Source: Metarhizobium sp964253915
GTDB lineage: Bacteria; Pseudomonadota; Alphaproteobacteria; Rhizobiales; Rhizobiaceae
NCBI RefSeq assembly: GCF_964253915.1
Contig: NZ_CAXUSG020000023.1
Span: 1 to 44,337 of the forward strand
Direction of reading: 5' to 3'
DNA length: 44,337 bases
Each line of letters begins with the position of its first letter. Within the stretch, counting starts at the first letter, position 1. Position numbers and translations under genes: made by a program. Under the pieces are notes generated by a model that was given only the letters and a program-made list of their open reading frames with translations, searched no databases and was not told the DNA's origin. Shown piece after piece: positions 1 to 7,466 of the stretch.

Positions 1-84
1 GGAGATCCAGACCGCTATGGCATTGCAGTTCCATCCTCTGGGGTCCAACCTGGGCGCAGCTTCAATTTACGAAGGAAGTCCGAA

Positions 85-546
85 ATGGCGGTGCGCTTTG
101 AGCGAGGATCGTGTTTTTGCGGAGCGATCGTAGCGGAATTGGAGGGTGAACCCTTCTGGATCAATTACGATCATGACGATGACTGCAGAAAGGCGATAGG
201 CGGCCCCCTCACAGTTTGGATCGGGTACCCGAAAGACAAAGTTGCGTTCACCAACAAGGGGCCAAGAACCTTCAGTAAGACACCTGGCACCGAACGAGGG
301 TTTTGCCCGGATTGCGGATCATCCATAAGTTACGTCGATGCGGGGCTCAGAAACGAGATTTGGATAACAATTGGGTTTATGGATCATCCTGAGCGCTTTA
401 CGCCTGTCGCGCATGGCTACTGGCGCATGAAATTACCCTGGGTAGATTTTGCCGACGCCCTTCCCCGATTTCCAAGTTATACCCGAGAACGGGATGTCGC
501 GATCGGCTACCCTGACAAACGCAAGGTAGAAGACAAAAAAGACTGA
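85..546 (+). CDS. GFA-family (glutathione-dependent formaldehyde-activating enzyme-like) zinc protein
   Basis: A 153-residue protein of the GFA/CENP-V fold. Visible zinc ligands are Cys10 and Cys12 (SCFCGA), Cys34 (DDCRKAIGG) and the CPDCG pair at Cys74 and Cys77, which is the usual spacing of the family. Members carry a structural and a catalytic zinc; some bind glutathione, but most rhizobial paralogues have no proven substrate, so a role in formaldehyde metabolism is not implied. The first catalytic-site motif reads DDDCRKA rather than the commoner CHCxxCR form, so one zinc site may be altered. The start is ATG at 85 with GAAGGAAG about 7 nt upstream. It is convergent with the EAL gene and appears monocistronic. 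Confidence 0.85.
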   Translation: MAVRFERGSCFCGAIVAELEGEPFWINYDHDDDCRKAIGGPLTVWIGYPKDKVAFTNKGPRTFSKTPGTERGFCPDCGSSISYVDAGLRNEIWITIGFMDHPERFTPVAHGYWRMKLPWVDFADALPRFPSYTRERDVAIGYPDKRKVEDKKD

Positions 547-587
547 GCTGAAAGTGTCTCATAGAGGGTGCTTAAATCGTACGCTCA

Positions 588-1367
588 CTAAAAAGTGGAT
601 TTAGCAGTCTCACCTATCAGGGCGGCAGCCGACAATGGCTGTGAGAGGCTTTCGAAGCTGGGCTTGGCTAGCACATAGCCCTGGATAAGCCGAACTCCCA
701 ACTCCTGCAGGACCGAAAGTTCCCCGACGGTTTCGACACCTTCACAAATCGGTTGGATCCCAAGATCTTGAAGCATGTGCAACGTGTGCTTGACAATGGT
801 TCGTCGTACCCCGTCCGTGTCGATCCCCCTGATCATGTTCATATCGAGCTTGACGATATCGGGCTGGAAATGCGTTAGAAGGCCCAGCCCAGCATGGCCG
901 GCGCCAAAATCATCCAAGGCGGTTTTAAAGCCCGTGTCCTTGTAAGTGCTTAAGATATTGAGTACATGTGCCGTGTCCAACTGCTCATTTTCGGTAAATT
1001 CGAAGATGATGTTTTTGAGGGGAAACCCGGTTTTCACGGCCGTTGCGAGCGTGAGTCGGATGCATGCCCGAGGTTCGTAGACAGCGTTGGGCATAAAATT
1101 GATCGAAAGGCAGGTGTCCTGGTCTGCAGGGAAAAGGACGGCGGCTAACTCGATCGCCTTGACCCGGCATTGCTGGTCGAAAGCATAGCGGTTGGCGAGC
1201 TCTACCTTCGAAAGCACGGATCCGGCGCCTTCACCTTGAGGCCCACGTACCAGCGCTTCATGCGCGAAAACCTTGGAGCTCGTGATATCGACAATCGGCT
1301 GGAAAGCCATTGAGAAGGGCAAGTCAAAATCCGCCCCGTCACGGCAGCCACTACATCCTTGAGCCAT
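588..1367 (-). CDS. EAL-domain cyclic-di-GMP phosphodiesterase, stand-alone
   Basis: A 259-residue, essentially single-domain EAL protein. The signature HEALVRG is followed by the substrate and metal motifs SINFMPN, FEFTENE, LDDFGAG, IVKLDMNMIRG, CEGVE and the C-terminal QGYVLAKP, so the metal ligands and the catalytic glutamate appear intact and hydrolysis of c-di-GMP to pGpG is likely. There is no membrane segment. The short N-terminus has two Cys (CSGC), which could be a redox or metal element but is not diagnostic. The start ATG at 1367 has AAGGAAA about 6 nt upstream. Two further c-di-GMP genes, a diguanylate cyclase and a GGDEF-EAL protein, lie further along the window. Confidence 0.9.
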   Translation of the reverse strand: MAQGCSGCRDGADFDLPFSMAFQPIVDITSSKVFAHEALVRGPQGEGAGSVLSKVELANRYAFDQQCRVKAIELAAVLFPADQDTCLSINFMPNAVYEPRACIRLTLATAVKTGFPLKNIIFEFTENEQLDTAHVLNILSTYKDTGFKTALDDFGAGHAGLGLLTHFQPDIVKLDMNMIRGIDTDGVRRTIVKHTLHMLQDLGIQPICEGVETVGELSVLQELGVRLIQGYVLAKPSFESLSQPLSAAALIGETAKSTF

Positions 1368-1518
1368 CAGTCATTTCCTTGAAATCGAGTTGGGACCGTT
1401 GCGCGATCTGCACGCTTGCCGGCATTACCGACGTTTCAGGGCTTCGCACGAGCCCAGGCTGAATCGATTTTGCCTGCGGCTGGTTGCCAATCCATTGATG
1501 AGGGCTGGCTTTTGCCTA

Positions 1519-1764
1519 TCAAGCGTGAGGCTTGGGAATGTCCTCTACAGTGAGGCGGACCTCAATTAGCGGCTGCAGATGTTCGTCCAGGACTTCAACA
1601 GACATCATGTTGATTGAGCTGTGAGGCAGGCCGTCGCCAGCCATTTCTCCCAGTATGATGCGCGCTTCGGCAATTGCTGCGGCCTCATCTGGAAGGTCGA
1701 CAGCGGTTTCGTGGACCTCTCGTCCACCGTTCTGCTCCAACGTTCGGAAATAGTAATTTGGCAT
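1519..1764 (-). CDS. DUF6894 small stress-associated protein, copy 1
   Basis: An 81-residue protein matching the DUF6894 family: an N-terminal YYFRTLEQNG strand, a DLPDEAAAIAEAR helix, the LGEMAGDGLP turn, and C-terminal strands VEVLDEHLQPLIEVRLTVED. Function is unknown; the family is abundant and often multicopy in Rhizobiales. A paralogue of exactly the same length lies at 7151-7396 and a broken copy at 14897-15177. The ribosome site AAGGAG is 8 nt before the ATG. The gene has an unusually long predicted leader (about 140 nt) that resembles the leader of the 6426-6680 gene, and an EcfG-type promoter at 1911-1936, so induction by general stress is inferred. Confidence 0.85.
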   Translation of the reverse strand: MPNYYFRTLEQNGGREVHETAVDLPDEAAAIAEARIILGEMAGDGLPHSSINMMSVEVLDEHLQPLIEVRLTVEDIPKPHA

Positions 1765-1808
1765 GCATTTGCTCCTTGATGGCGAGATCCGGAGCGAAAC
1801 AAGTACAA

Positions 1809-1885
1809 AGCTCGACTGCCGCTACGTTGGCCATAGGGTGAAAGCGCAAAACTCTAAGTTCTTCATGCTTGTTGCGTCCACTTGA
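1809..1885 (-). repeat. Conserved leader element, copy 1 (of 2)
   Basis: This 77-nt stretch, read on the minus strand from TCAAG to CGAGCT, matches 6728-6805 at roughly three positions in four by eye, including the block TGGCCAACG and the block CGGCAG. It lies 45 nt before the start codon of the DUF6894 gene and about 26 nt below the -10 of an EcfG-type promoter. The second copy sits at nearly the same distances from its own gene and promoter. It could be a duplicated 5' untranslated region with a regulatory role, or a duplicated promoter block. In one frame both copies encode a short similar peptide around AF-LWPT, but copy 1 then reaches a stop. Confidence 0.6.
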
Positions 1886-1910
1886 CATCGCTCCGGACGC
1901 TCGGGACAAA

Positions 1911-1936
1911 AACCTTAAACCCTTGAAAAGGTTCCT
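1911..1936 (-). promoter_or_regulatory. Candidate EcfG (general stress sigma) promoter for DUF6894 copy 1
   Basis: On the minus strand the sequence reads GGAAC, 17 nt, GGTT. This fits the alphaproteobacterial EcfG/RpoE2 consensus GGAAC-N16/17-CGTT with one mismatch in the weakest position. The predicted transcript would start near 1903 and have a leader of about 139 nt before the DUF6894 start at 1764. The assignment is by pattern only; the parallel arrangement at 6827-6851 supports it. Confidence 0.5.
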
Positions 1937-2124
1937 GCACTGATGAGCTGGGAATTCCGCCGGAGCCGCCGTCGCGGATCACGTCAGGCAGGGGCTCATG
2001 ACGGCGGCGCAATGCCCTGTAACCGCCAGGCGCCGCAGCCGGGGCTTGCGCGGGCGGCTACCCCTGCGACAAATCTCGGTCGAGACGGCGGTTTCGGCGG
2101 AATTTCCATGGTGAGCGCGGAGCG

Positions 2125-2319
2125 CTAACTGGCACAGAGCCTTGCGACGATCTCATCGGCGTCCATGACGCCGCCGGCAGCTATATTGGTCGCGCGTTGC
2201 AAGACTCTGCGGCCATCTTCGCTTTTGAGGTCAATATCGAGCCGGTTGCACGTTTCAATCGCGGCCTGAAGAATGCTGTCGATTTCCTTGTCCCTATAAG
2301 AAAGAAGATTGAAAAGCAT
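2125..2319 (-). CDS. Small hypothetical protein (64 aa)
   Basis: A 64-residue soluble, probably helical protein that I do not recognise. It reads MLFNLLSYRDKEID at the N-terminus and ends in MDADEIVARLCAS. The reason to accept it as a gene is the strong ribosome site GGGAGG placed 4-5 nt before ATG 2319, plus ordinary codon use. It has no metal motif, signal peptide or membrane segment. It stands alone on the minus strand between the DUF6894 leader region and the divergent PhnA-like gene, so the context only suggests another small stress-region protein. Confidence 0.6.
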   Translation of the reverse strand: MLFNLLSYRDKEIDSILQAAIETCNRLDIDLKSEDGRRVLQRATNIAAGGVMDADEIVARLCAS

Positions 2320-2389
2320 ACAACCTCCCTGGGCGCGAAGCGAATTTTCGCTGGCTGAGTTAATCGGGATAGAGACATTGTCGGTAGGT

Positions 2390-2420
2390 AGGGCCGCCGC
2401 TCCTCGTCAGCGACGGCCCT
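2390..2420. other. Stem-loop in intergenic region
   Basis: Arms 2390-2401 and 2409-2420 can pair over 12 positions with one G-U or mismatch around a 7-nt loop. It has no T-run on either side, so it is not a clear intrinsic terminator. It lies between the divergent 64-aa gene and the PhnA-like gene; a transcript leader or repeat role is possible. Confidence 0.35.
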
Positions 2421-2540
2421 AAGCCGGTCGGTCCGCCGCCGGGTTATGGGCTGTAAGATATACCTGAAACAGCATTTATCAAGGTATCGCTGGATTCCTT
2501 AAAAGACAGCTGCCTGCGGTGAGATTGCGGGGCAGTCAGC

Positions 2541-2565
2541 GGAACTGAACCCGGGCAGCGACGTT
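2541..2565 (+). promoter_or_regulatory. EcfG (general stress sigma) promoter for the PhnA-like/DUF892 pair
   Basis: The sequence is GGAAC at 2541-2545, 16 nt, then CGTT at 2562-2565, a perfect match to the GGAAC-N16-CGTT consensus of the alphaproteobacterial general stress sigma factor EcfG/RpoE2. The predicted start of transcription near 2573 gives a leader of about 40 nt to the PhnA-like start at 2613. The downstream genes are of types commonly under this sigma factor, which agrees with the site. Confidence 0.75.
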
Positions 2566-2612
2566 CTAGTGGGCATCACAATCTTGGGAGCTGCATGCAT
2601 AGGATTTCCCCG

Positions 2613-3491
2613 ATGAGCACCGTTTCCGTCACCCCTGCTCCACTTGAGCAGCCTTCAACCGCGGCATTTCACAAAATTTCCTGGGGCGCTGTCTTTGCCG
2701 GCGCCGTTATCGCGCTGACAGCGCATTTTCTGTTGAATTTACTGGGTATCGGCATTGGTGCGGCAGTCCTTGATCCTATGACCAACGACAATCCAGACGC
2801 GAGCACGTTTTCAATCGGCAGCGCGATTTGGTTCATTCTGACCGGTATTATCGCTTCATTCGCAGGCGGTTACATTGCCAGCCGTCTTTCAGGTCGCCCG
2901 TCTACGTCCACCGGTGCACTGCATGGGCTTACGTCCTGGGCTGTCACCACCCTTTTTCTTCTTTACCTGCTCGGTACTTCGGTAGGCGCTCTCGTTGGCG
3001 GCGTCTACAGCGGTCTTTCGGGCTTGGTAGCGGGCGCAGGTCAGACTGCGGCCACCGTTGCGACGGCAGCTGCACCATCCATCGCTACGGCGACCGATCC
3101 CATGGCTTCCATTGAGCAGCAGGTTCGCGAGACAAGCGGAAGCGATCCGGAGTCGCTCCGAAATGCCGCTGTTGCTGCGGTTCGCGGCGTGATGACCGGC
3201 GATCCGGCCCAGGCTGATAATGCACGCACGCAGGCAGCCGAAGCGTTGGCTCGCGCACAGAACATTCCTGTCGAGCAGGCCCGCAGTCAGGTTCAGCTGT
3301 ATGAAGCGCAATATCGCCAGGCTGTGGAAAGCGCCAAGCAAACTGCGGTTCAGGCAGCAGATACGGCAACATCTGTCATCTCGATTGCCGCGATCATCGC
3401 CTTCATCTCGCTGGCTGTGGGAGCGGCCGCAGCGTGGATCGGCGGTGCGGTCGGCACCAAGCACGGCATTGAATTGGATGACATCGCCTAA
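2613..3491 (+). CDS. PhnA-like integral membrane protein
   Basis: A protein of 292 residues of the type annotated PhnA-like in rhizobia. Hydrophobic segments lie at about residues 25-50 (WGAVFAGAVIALTAHFLLNL), 75-97, 112-138 and 245-275, so four membrane spans are likely. The region between spans 3 and 4 is Ala/Gln-rich and probably forms a coiled coil outside the membrane. The biochemical function is unknown; the name does not imply phosphonate metabolism. I chose ATG 2613 because relatives start MSTVSVTP; ATG 2595 in the same frame, with GGGAG upstream, is possible. A perfect EcfG promoter precedes it, and the DUF892 gene follows after 50 nt, so both are probably stress induced. Confidence 0.8.
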   Translation: MSTVSVTPAPLEQPSTAAFHKISWGAVFAGAVIALTAHFLLNLLGIGIGAAVLDPMTNDNPDASTFSIGSAIWFILTGIIASFAGGYIASRLSGRPSTSTGALHGLTSWAVTTLFLLYLLGTSVGALVGGVYSGLSGLVAGAGQTAATVATAAAPSIATATDPMASIEQQVRETSGSDPESLRNAAVAAVRGVMTGDPAQADNARTQAAEALARAQNIPVEQARSQVQLYEAQYRQAVESAKQTAVQAADTATSVISIAAIIAFISLAVGAAAAWIGGAVGTKHGIELDDIA

Positions 3492-3541
3492 CCCGGGTTT
3501 TGTCATCTTCTACCTCTCAACCCCAGCCATAGGAGTCTAAA

Positions 3542-4051
3542 ATGGCCGAGAAGACCCTGCAGGACCTGTTCCTGGATACCCTCAAGGACATTTACTACGC
3601 GGAACGCCAGATCGTCAAAGCCTTGCCGAAGATGGCGCGGGCGACCCAGTCCGCGGATCTGAAAGCCGCCTTCCAGAAGCACAAGGAAGAAACCGAAGGT
3701 CAGATCGAGCGTCTGCAGCAGGTATTTGAACTGCTCGGTAAGCCTGCGCGTGGCAAGACCTGCGACGCCATCGTCGGAATTCTGGCGGAAGGCGAGGAAA
3801 TCATGGAAGAATACAAGGGTTCGGAAGCCCTTGACGCTGGCCTGATTTCTTCGGCTCAGGCCGTCGAGCATTATGAAATCACCCGCTACGGCACTCTCAA
3901 GGCATGGGCCGGCCGGTTGGGCCTGAACGAAGCTGCGCAGCTTCTGGACGCCACGCTGCAGGAGGAATCCGCTACCGACGAAGCGTTGACGGGACTTGCC
4001 GAAGCATCCGCCAACAGCAAAGGCACTAAGGGAAAGACCAAAGCTGCTTGA
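3542..4051 (+). CDS. DUF892 (YciE/YciF-like) ferritin-like stress protein
   Basis: A 169-residue protein of the YciE/YciF family. The N-terminal motif LQDLFLDTLKDIYYAERQIVKALPKM, read here in parts, is typical, as are the helices around KHKEETEGQIERLQQVF and AVEHYEITRYGTLKAWA. The Glu and His in these helices correspond to the carboxylate-bridged di-metal site of ferritin-like four-helix bundles. A Lys/Ser-rich tail ends the protein. Its exact reaction is unknown; homologues are induced by osmotic and general stress. The ribosome site AGGAG lies 6 nt before the ATG. It follows the PhnA-like gene by 50 nt and is closed by a strong hairpin, which marks the end of the EcfG-driven unit. Confidence 0.93.
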   Translation: MAEKTLQDLFLDTLKDIYYAERQIVKALPKMARATQSADLKAAFQKHKEETEGQIERLQQVFELLGKPARGKTCDAIVGILAEGEEIMEEYKGSEALDAGLISSAQAVEHYEITRYGTLKAWAGRLGLNEAAQLLDATLQEESATDEALTGLAEASANSKGTKGKTKAA

Positions 4052-4058
4052 GATCGCA

Positions 4059-4084
4059 GACGGCGGCGTGTCAGCGCCGCCGTC
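4059..4084 (+). terminator. Hairpin terminator after the DUF892 gene
   Basis: A perfect 10-bp GC-rich stem (GACGGCGGCG paired with CGCCGCCGTC) closes a 6-nt loop, directly after the stop codon, and is followed by a T-rich but not continuous tail. This is a good candidate for the end of the PhnA-like/DUF892 transcript. Confidence 0.7.
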
Positions 4085-4154
4085 ATCCATTCTGTTTGTC
4101 TGCTATGGATGTGCGATGACTGAATATGTGCGGTGAAGAGATGAGGAGGGTGCC

Positions 4155-4313
4155 ATAGATAGGAAAAATCAGAGCGAGCGCGCTCAGGAGCCGGCCACTT
4201 GTACCGACGCCCTGACTCATCTCAAAGCTTTTGCGCGGGAGCACGATCGAAAACTGCTGCGGGAAAAAATTCTTATCACGGCCAAAGAATCAGAAAGAAA
4301 TGACGAGAAGTAA
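4155..4313 (+). CDS. Possible 52-aa small gene with ATA in place of a start codon
   Basis: An open frame of 53 codons begins at ATA 4155 and ends with TAA at 4311. A full AGGAGG ribosome site lies 5 nt before the ATA, at exactly the usual distance, and the frame is closed by a TGA a few codons upstream, with no ATG, GTG or TTG near the beginning. The product would be charged and helical (for example LKAFAREHDRKLL and KESERNDEK). Either a former ATG has mutated to ATA, leaving a dead gene, or this is a rare AUA-initiated gene. No family was recognised. Confidence 0.4.
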   Translation: MDRKNQSERAQEPATCTDALTHLKAFAREHDRKLLREKILITAKESERNDEK

Positions 4314-4495
4314 GACTACGTTCTCAAGCGGGCCGCCCGCCGCCGTAAACACCGCATACCGTCAGAAATGGCAGCAACGGCGCGCTCAAGCAGCATAGGC
4401 TTGAAGTGGAGCATAGGTCATGCAGGTTGGCACTTTCGTGTGCCAGACTAGCGCCAGTGGCAATGACTCTTCTACCATGGCCGCATTTTTGTGGG

Positions 4496-4912
4496 TCACC
4501 GTAAAAACTTCGGAATACTTTCCTCGCCCGACACACCATCGTCTTCGCTCCCCCAATCACTAATCGCTTTTACGAGCTCCACCAAAGCCTGACGAAGGGT
4601 AGGGGAGGAAACGCGACAAAAATGATTGTTCAGCTCCTGTATTTGTGGCGAACTTAACAAAGGGATGAGTTTTTGCCGCTCGGCATCATGACGATGATCT
4701 TCAAAAAAATAAGATATAGGCACATGCAGGATGTCCGCCGCTTGTTGGAGGCGCCCGGCCCCAATCCGATTGACGCCCCTCTCATATTTCTGCAGTTGTT
4801 GGAAACTGACACCCAAACCAGCTGCCAGTTCAGTCTGTGTGAGACCCATAAGCTTTCGGCATTGCCGAAGCTGCCGCCCGACAATCAAGTCTAAATCTTC
4901 TATATGCTTCAT
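4496..4912 (-). CDS. XRE-family (cro/cI-type HTH) transcriptional regulator
   Basis: A 138-residue regulator. Residues about 12-66 form a cro/cI-type helix-turn-helix: VGRQLRQCRKLMGLTQTELA, then GVSFQQLQKYERGVNRI and LQQAADILHVPISYFF. The remaining 70 residues form a helical C-terminal part typical of small rhizobial XRE regulators and carry no recognised ligand domain. The target is unknown. It is divergent from the Tad/vWA gene across a 231-bp gap, which makes that gene or itself a plausible target, but no operator was identified. The start ATG 4912 is preceded only by a weak purine-rich stretch. Confidence 0.88.
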   Translation of the reverse strand: MKHIEDLDLIVGRQLRQCRKLMGLTQTELAAGLGVSFQQLQKYERGVNRIGAGRLQQAADILHVPISYFFEDHRHDAERQKLIPLLSSPQIQELNNHFCRVSSPTLRQALVELVKAISDWGSEDDGVSGEESIPKFLR

Positions 4913-5143
4913 GTGTCCCTCCGCCGGTATAGCCTTCGAACAACCCGCTTTAGGTGAGCATATGCCACGGCTGCCGTCATTCTTTTTACATTAAATTTGA
5001 TCAGATCCGCAGGCTGGTTGATGTTGTTTGTCGTTTGGAAAGCTAGCATTGAAACAAAGTCTTAAGCGTATGCCTTTGTCCCAAATTAAGTCAGGAGCGG
5101 TACTGCTCATAAAGATCAATGAGTTGCGTATCGGAGTACCTGG

Positions 5144-6451
5144 ATGGTTCGCTCGTTTCTGAAAAGTCGCCATGGTAATTTCGGCATCATCACGGCGCTC
5201 CTCGCGACGCCTTTGTGCGGCGTTGTCGGCCTGGCGATCGATATATCGGTTGCTCTTCAAGAGCGGGAAAACCTGTTGAACGCAGCGGACGCGGCGGCCG
5301 TCGGTGCCATCTCCGAGAAATCCAAAGGTGTCGCCAAGGCCCGCACGATGGGTGGCAACGGCAGTGTCCAGGAAGCGATCGACGAGGCCCACGATCTCTT
5401 CCTTGCGCAAACCGGCAGCAGCGGCACTACGGATCAGGTCGACCCATATTCGAGCGTCACTCCCCTGCACCTCGACATTGACGTTCACAGGACCGGACAA
5501 AATCTCAACTCGGAAGTCCGGTTCGAAAAAGGGATCCCGACCACCTTTCTCCAACTGTTTGGCAAAAAAGAAGTGGTGATCTCAGGCAAAGCCAAAGCCA
5601 CCTATCAGCTTGGCGCCCACATTGATTTCTACGTGTTGCTGGACAACACGCCGTCTATGGGTGTTGGGGCTACGGCTGCCGACATTGCCATGATGGAGAA
5701 AAACACCAAGGACACCTGCGCGTTCGCGTGTCACGAGGTTCAGAACGTCAACAACTACTATAATCTGGCCAAAAGCCTGGGCGTCAGCATGCGCATTGAT
5801 ATCGTACGCAAAGCAACCCAGGAGCTGACCAAAACGGCCAAGGCCACCATGTTGTTTGCCAATCAGTACCGCATGGGGGTGTATACTTTTGGAGCAAAAG
5901 CCGAAGATGTGAAGCTGACGGCCGCTGCGACATTGAGTGGGGATATGGATACGGTTCGTTCCTATGCGGAAGCGGTGGATTTGATGACCATTCCCAAGCA
6001 GGGCTACAACAACGATCAGCAAACGAGTTTCGATAATGCCCTGACGGAGATCAACAAGCTCATCGATGCCCCTGGCAGCGGCGACACGACCAATGAGCGG
6101 CAGAAAATTCTATTCTTTGTATCGGACGGAGTAGGTGACAGTTACAAGCCATCAAAGTGCACCAAGAAAACGACCGGCGGACGTTGTCAGGAGCCGATCG
6201 ATACGAGCTATTGCAAGCTGGTAAAGGACCGGCACATCAAGATCGCCGTTCTGTATACTACCTATCTGCCGCTCCCCAAGAACAGCTGGTATAACAGCTG
6301 GATCAAACCGTTCCAGAGCGAGATCTCTGCAAAAATTCAGGAGTGCGCGTCACCGGGCTTGTTCTTTGAGGTGTCTCCCACGGAAGGGATAACAGAAGCG
6401 ATGCAGGCGCTGTTTCTGAAAGTTATCAATCAGCCCCGGCTGACGCAGTAG
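5144..6451 (+). CDS. Tad/TadG-like Flp pilus assembly protein with vWA domain
   Basis: A 435-residue protein. The N-terminus is a TadE/TadG-type segment: a short basic part, HGNFGIITALLA and a hydrophobic span to about residue 35, then the NAADAAAVGAI motif. From about residue 160 there is a von Willebrand factor A domain that opens with VLLDNTPSMG, the MIDAS-type D-x-x-x-S motif, and contains further conserved strands (RMGVYTFGAKAED, ILFFVSDGVGD). Cysteines cluster in inserts (CAFACHE, KCTKK). Family members are anchored in the inner membrane and take part in, or resemble, the Flp/Tad pilus machinery; no other tad gene is present here, so it may act alone. GGAG lies about 8 nt before the ATG. 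Its 3' end overlaps the next, convergent gene by 26 bp. Confidence 0.85.
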   Translation: MVRSFLKSRHGNFGIITALLATPLCGVVGLAIDISVALQERENLLNAADAAAVGAISEKSKGVAKARTMGGNGSVQEAIDEAHDLFLAQTGSSGTTDQVDPYSSVTPLHLDIDVHRTGQNLNSEVRFEKGIPTTFLQLFGKKEVVISGKAKATYQLGAHIDFYVLLDNTPSMGVGATAADIAMMEKNTKDTCAFACHEVQNVNNYYNLAKSLGVSMRIDIVRKATQELTKTAKATMLFANQYRMGVYTFGAKAEDVKLTAAATLSGDMDTVRSYAEAVDLMTIPKQGYNNDQQTSFDNALTEINKLIDAPGSGDTTNERQKILFFVSDGVGDSYKPSKCTKKTTGGRCQEPIDTSYCKLVKDRHIKIAVLYTTYLPLPKNSWYNSWIKPFQSEISAKIQECASPGLFFEVSPTEGITEAMQALFLKVINQPRLTQ

Positions 6452-6680
6452 GGCCCAGGGCTTCAACCCAATCCAGGCGTTGGAACACTGGTTGGCTCGG
6501 CGACGCCGCTTTCAGCGTCTTCACGCGCATGAGCATATCGAGATCGACCCGGCCGGGACCGGAGAGCTTGAAGAGGCGGGTCGCTTCAGGTTCAGGAAGA
6601 TTGTAGGCTTCTGCGAATTCCTCAAGCGAGTATTGAGGTCCGCGCAGTCTCCGCTTTGCAAAAATGATGTCGTTCGTCAT
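6426..6680 (-). CDS. Small hypothetical protein (84 aa), EcfG-type promoter
   Basis: An 84-residue soluble protein I do not recognise. The middle part (SLEEFAEAYNLPEPEATRLFKLSGPG) has the look of a small helix-turn-helix or helical domain, but this is not firm. It overlaps the end of the Tad/vWA gene by 26 bp tail to tail. Evidence that it is real: GGGGG about 6 nt before ATG 6680, a perfect EcfG-type promoter at 6827-6851, and a leader related to the one in front of the DUF6894 gene at 1519-1764. A role in the general stress response is inferred from this regulation only. Confidence 0.65.
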   Translation of the reverse strand: MTNDIIFAKRRLRGPQYSLEEFAEAYNLPEPEATRLFKLSGPGRVDLDMLMRVKTLKAASPSQPVFQRLDWVEALGPTASAGAD

Positions 6681-6727
6681 TCATGCCCCCAATGGAAAAG
6701 ATGGTGATGCAAGCCGGATGGGATAGG

Positions 6728-6805
6728 AGCTCGCCTGCCGTTTCGTTGGCCACAGGAAGAAAGCGGAAAAATCCCTGTGTTCTCCATGCCATCGTGTCCG
6801 CTTGA
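6728..6805 (-). repeat. Conserved leader element, copy 2 (of 2)
   Basis: This is the partner of 1809-1885 on the minus strand, from TCAAG to CGAGCT, with about three quarters of positions identical and a single-base indel near the middle. It starts 22 nt below a perfect EcfG promoter and ends 48 nt before the 84-aa gene. Because the downstream genes are unrelated while their leaders match, the leader itself, or a duplicated promoter-leader unit, is probably what has been conserved. Confidence 0.6.
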
Positions 6806-6826
6806 CACGACTTGCATCGCCCTCAA

Positions 6827-6851
6827 AACGTCGTTTGCGGCAAACGGTTCC
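6827..6851 (-). promoter_or_regulatory. EcfG (general stress sigma) promoter for the 84-aa gene
   Basis: On the minus strand the sequence is GGAAC, 16 nt, CGTT, a perfect fit to the EcfG consensus. Transcription would begin near 6819, giving a leader of about 139 nt to the start codon at 6680, almost the same as for the DUF6894 gene at 1764. Confidence 0.7.
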
Positions 6852-7150
6852 GAAGCGTTTGAGACCAACGTTGGGTATTGCGCGGAACATTCGTGACCGA
6901 AGCTTGAACAAATCGGAATGCAGGGCCACCGCCTTTAAAAATTGATGATTTTCAATTAATTATGTTAATGCGGTTTAAAAAAGTTAGTGATTTCTCTATG
7001 GGCCACTCCATTGACGAGCACTGATAAGTGCAGTGGAGTAAGGCCTGCCGTCATTAGGCGGCTGGCGCGAAGCGGGCCGTTTTGGGAGGGGCGGCCCGCT
7101 ATCATTTCGTGGATCCTGAACGACGTAGGTCTCAACTCGTGGGAGCGGTT
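6852..7150. other. Intergenic stretch without a recognised gene
   Basis: About 300 bases between the 84-aa gene's promoter and the second DUF6894 gene. It includes an AT-rich stretch around 6940-6985. I see no ORF with a credible ribosome site, no EcfG -35/-10 pair for the downstream gene and no strong hairpin. Short reading frames here are not supported. Confidence 0.5.
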
Positions 7151-7396
7151 ATGACCCTTTACTATTTTCGGACCCTTGAGAGAAACGAGCACGCGTTCTT
7201 AACTGAGACCGTTCTTGATATGCCGGATGACGAGACTGCGCTCAAAGAAGCTCGCGCAGCCTTGTTTGACATGGCAAGGGAGCGTTTGCGCGATCCGTCA
7301 TTCTGGCTCCTCCAAGTCGAGCTCCTTGATGCAAACCTCGAAAGTGTGACAACGATGAAGCTCACCAGGGAAGAGGACCCGGTCCGAAAACCATGA
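7151..7396 (+). CDS. DUF6894 small protein, copy 2
   Basis: An 81-residue paralogue of the protein at 1519-1764, with the same order of elements: LYYFRTLERNE, LDMPDDETALKEARAAL, then the C-terminal strands LLQVELLDANLESVTTMKL. Function is unknown. I placed the start at ATG 7151, not further upstream, because this gives exactly the length of the paralogue and because GGGAG lies 5 nt before it. Unlike copy 1 it has no recognisable EcfG promoter. The degraded PAS-HWE kinase follows 70 nt downstream on the same strand. Confidence 0.8.
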   Translation: MTLYYFRTLERNEHAFLTETVLDMPDDETALKEARAALFDMARERLRDPSFWLLQVELLDANLESVTTMKLTREEDPVRKP

Positions 7397-7466
7397 ATTG
7401 ATTATCTTGAAGCGTCCGGCGGATTTTCGTAAAAAAACGGACCCAGCAACAGATTTTGCTTTTGTA

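Noticed and set aside
2889..3506. Long minus-strand frame opposite the PhnA-like gene
   Set aside because: It is the antisense of a clear gene, has a Cys/Arg-rich composition and no ribosome site or family motif.
1881..6806. Plus-strand TTGACA at 1882 and 6802 as sigma-70 promoters
   Set aside because: They are part of the conserved minus-strand leader; there is no matching -10 or downstream plus-strand gene.
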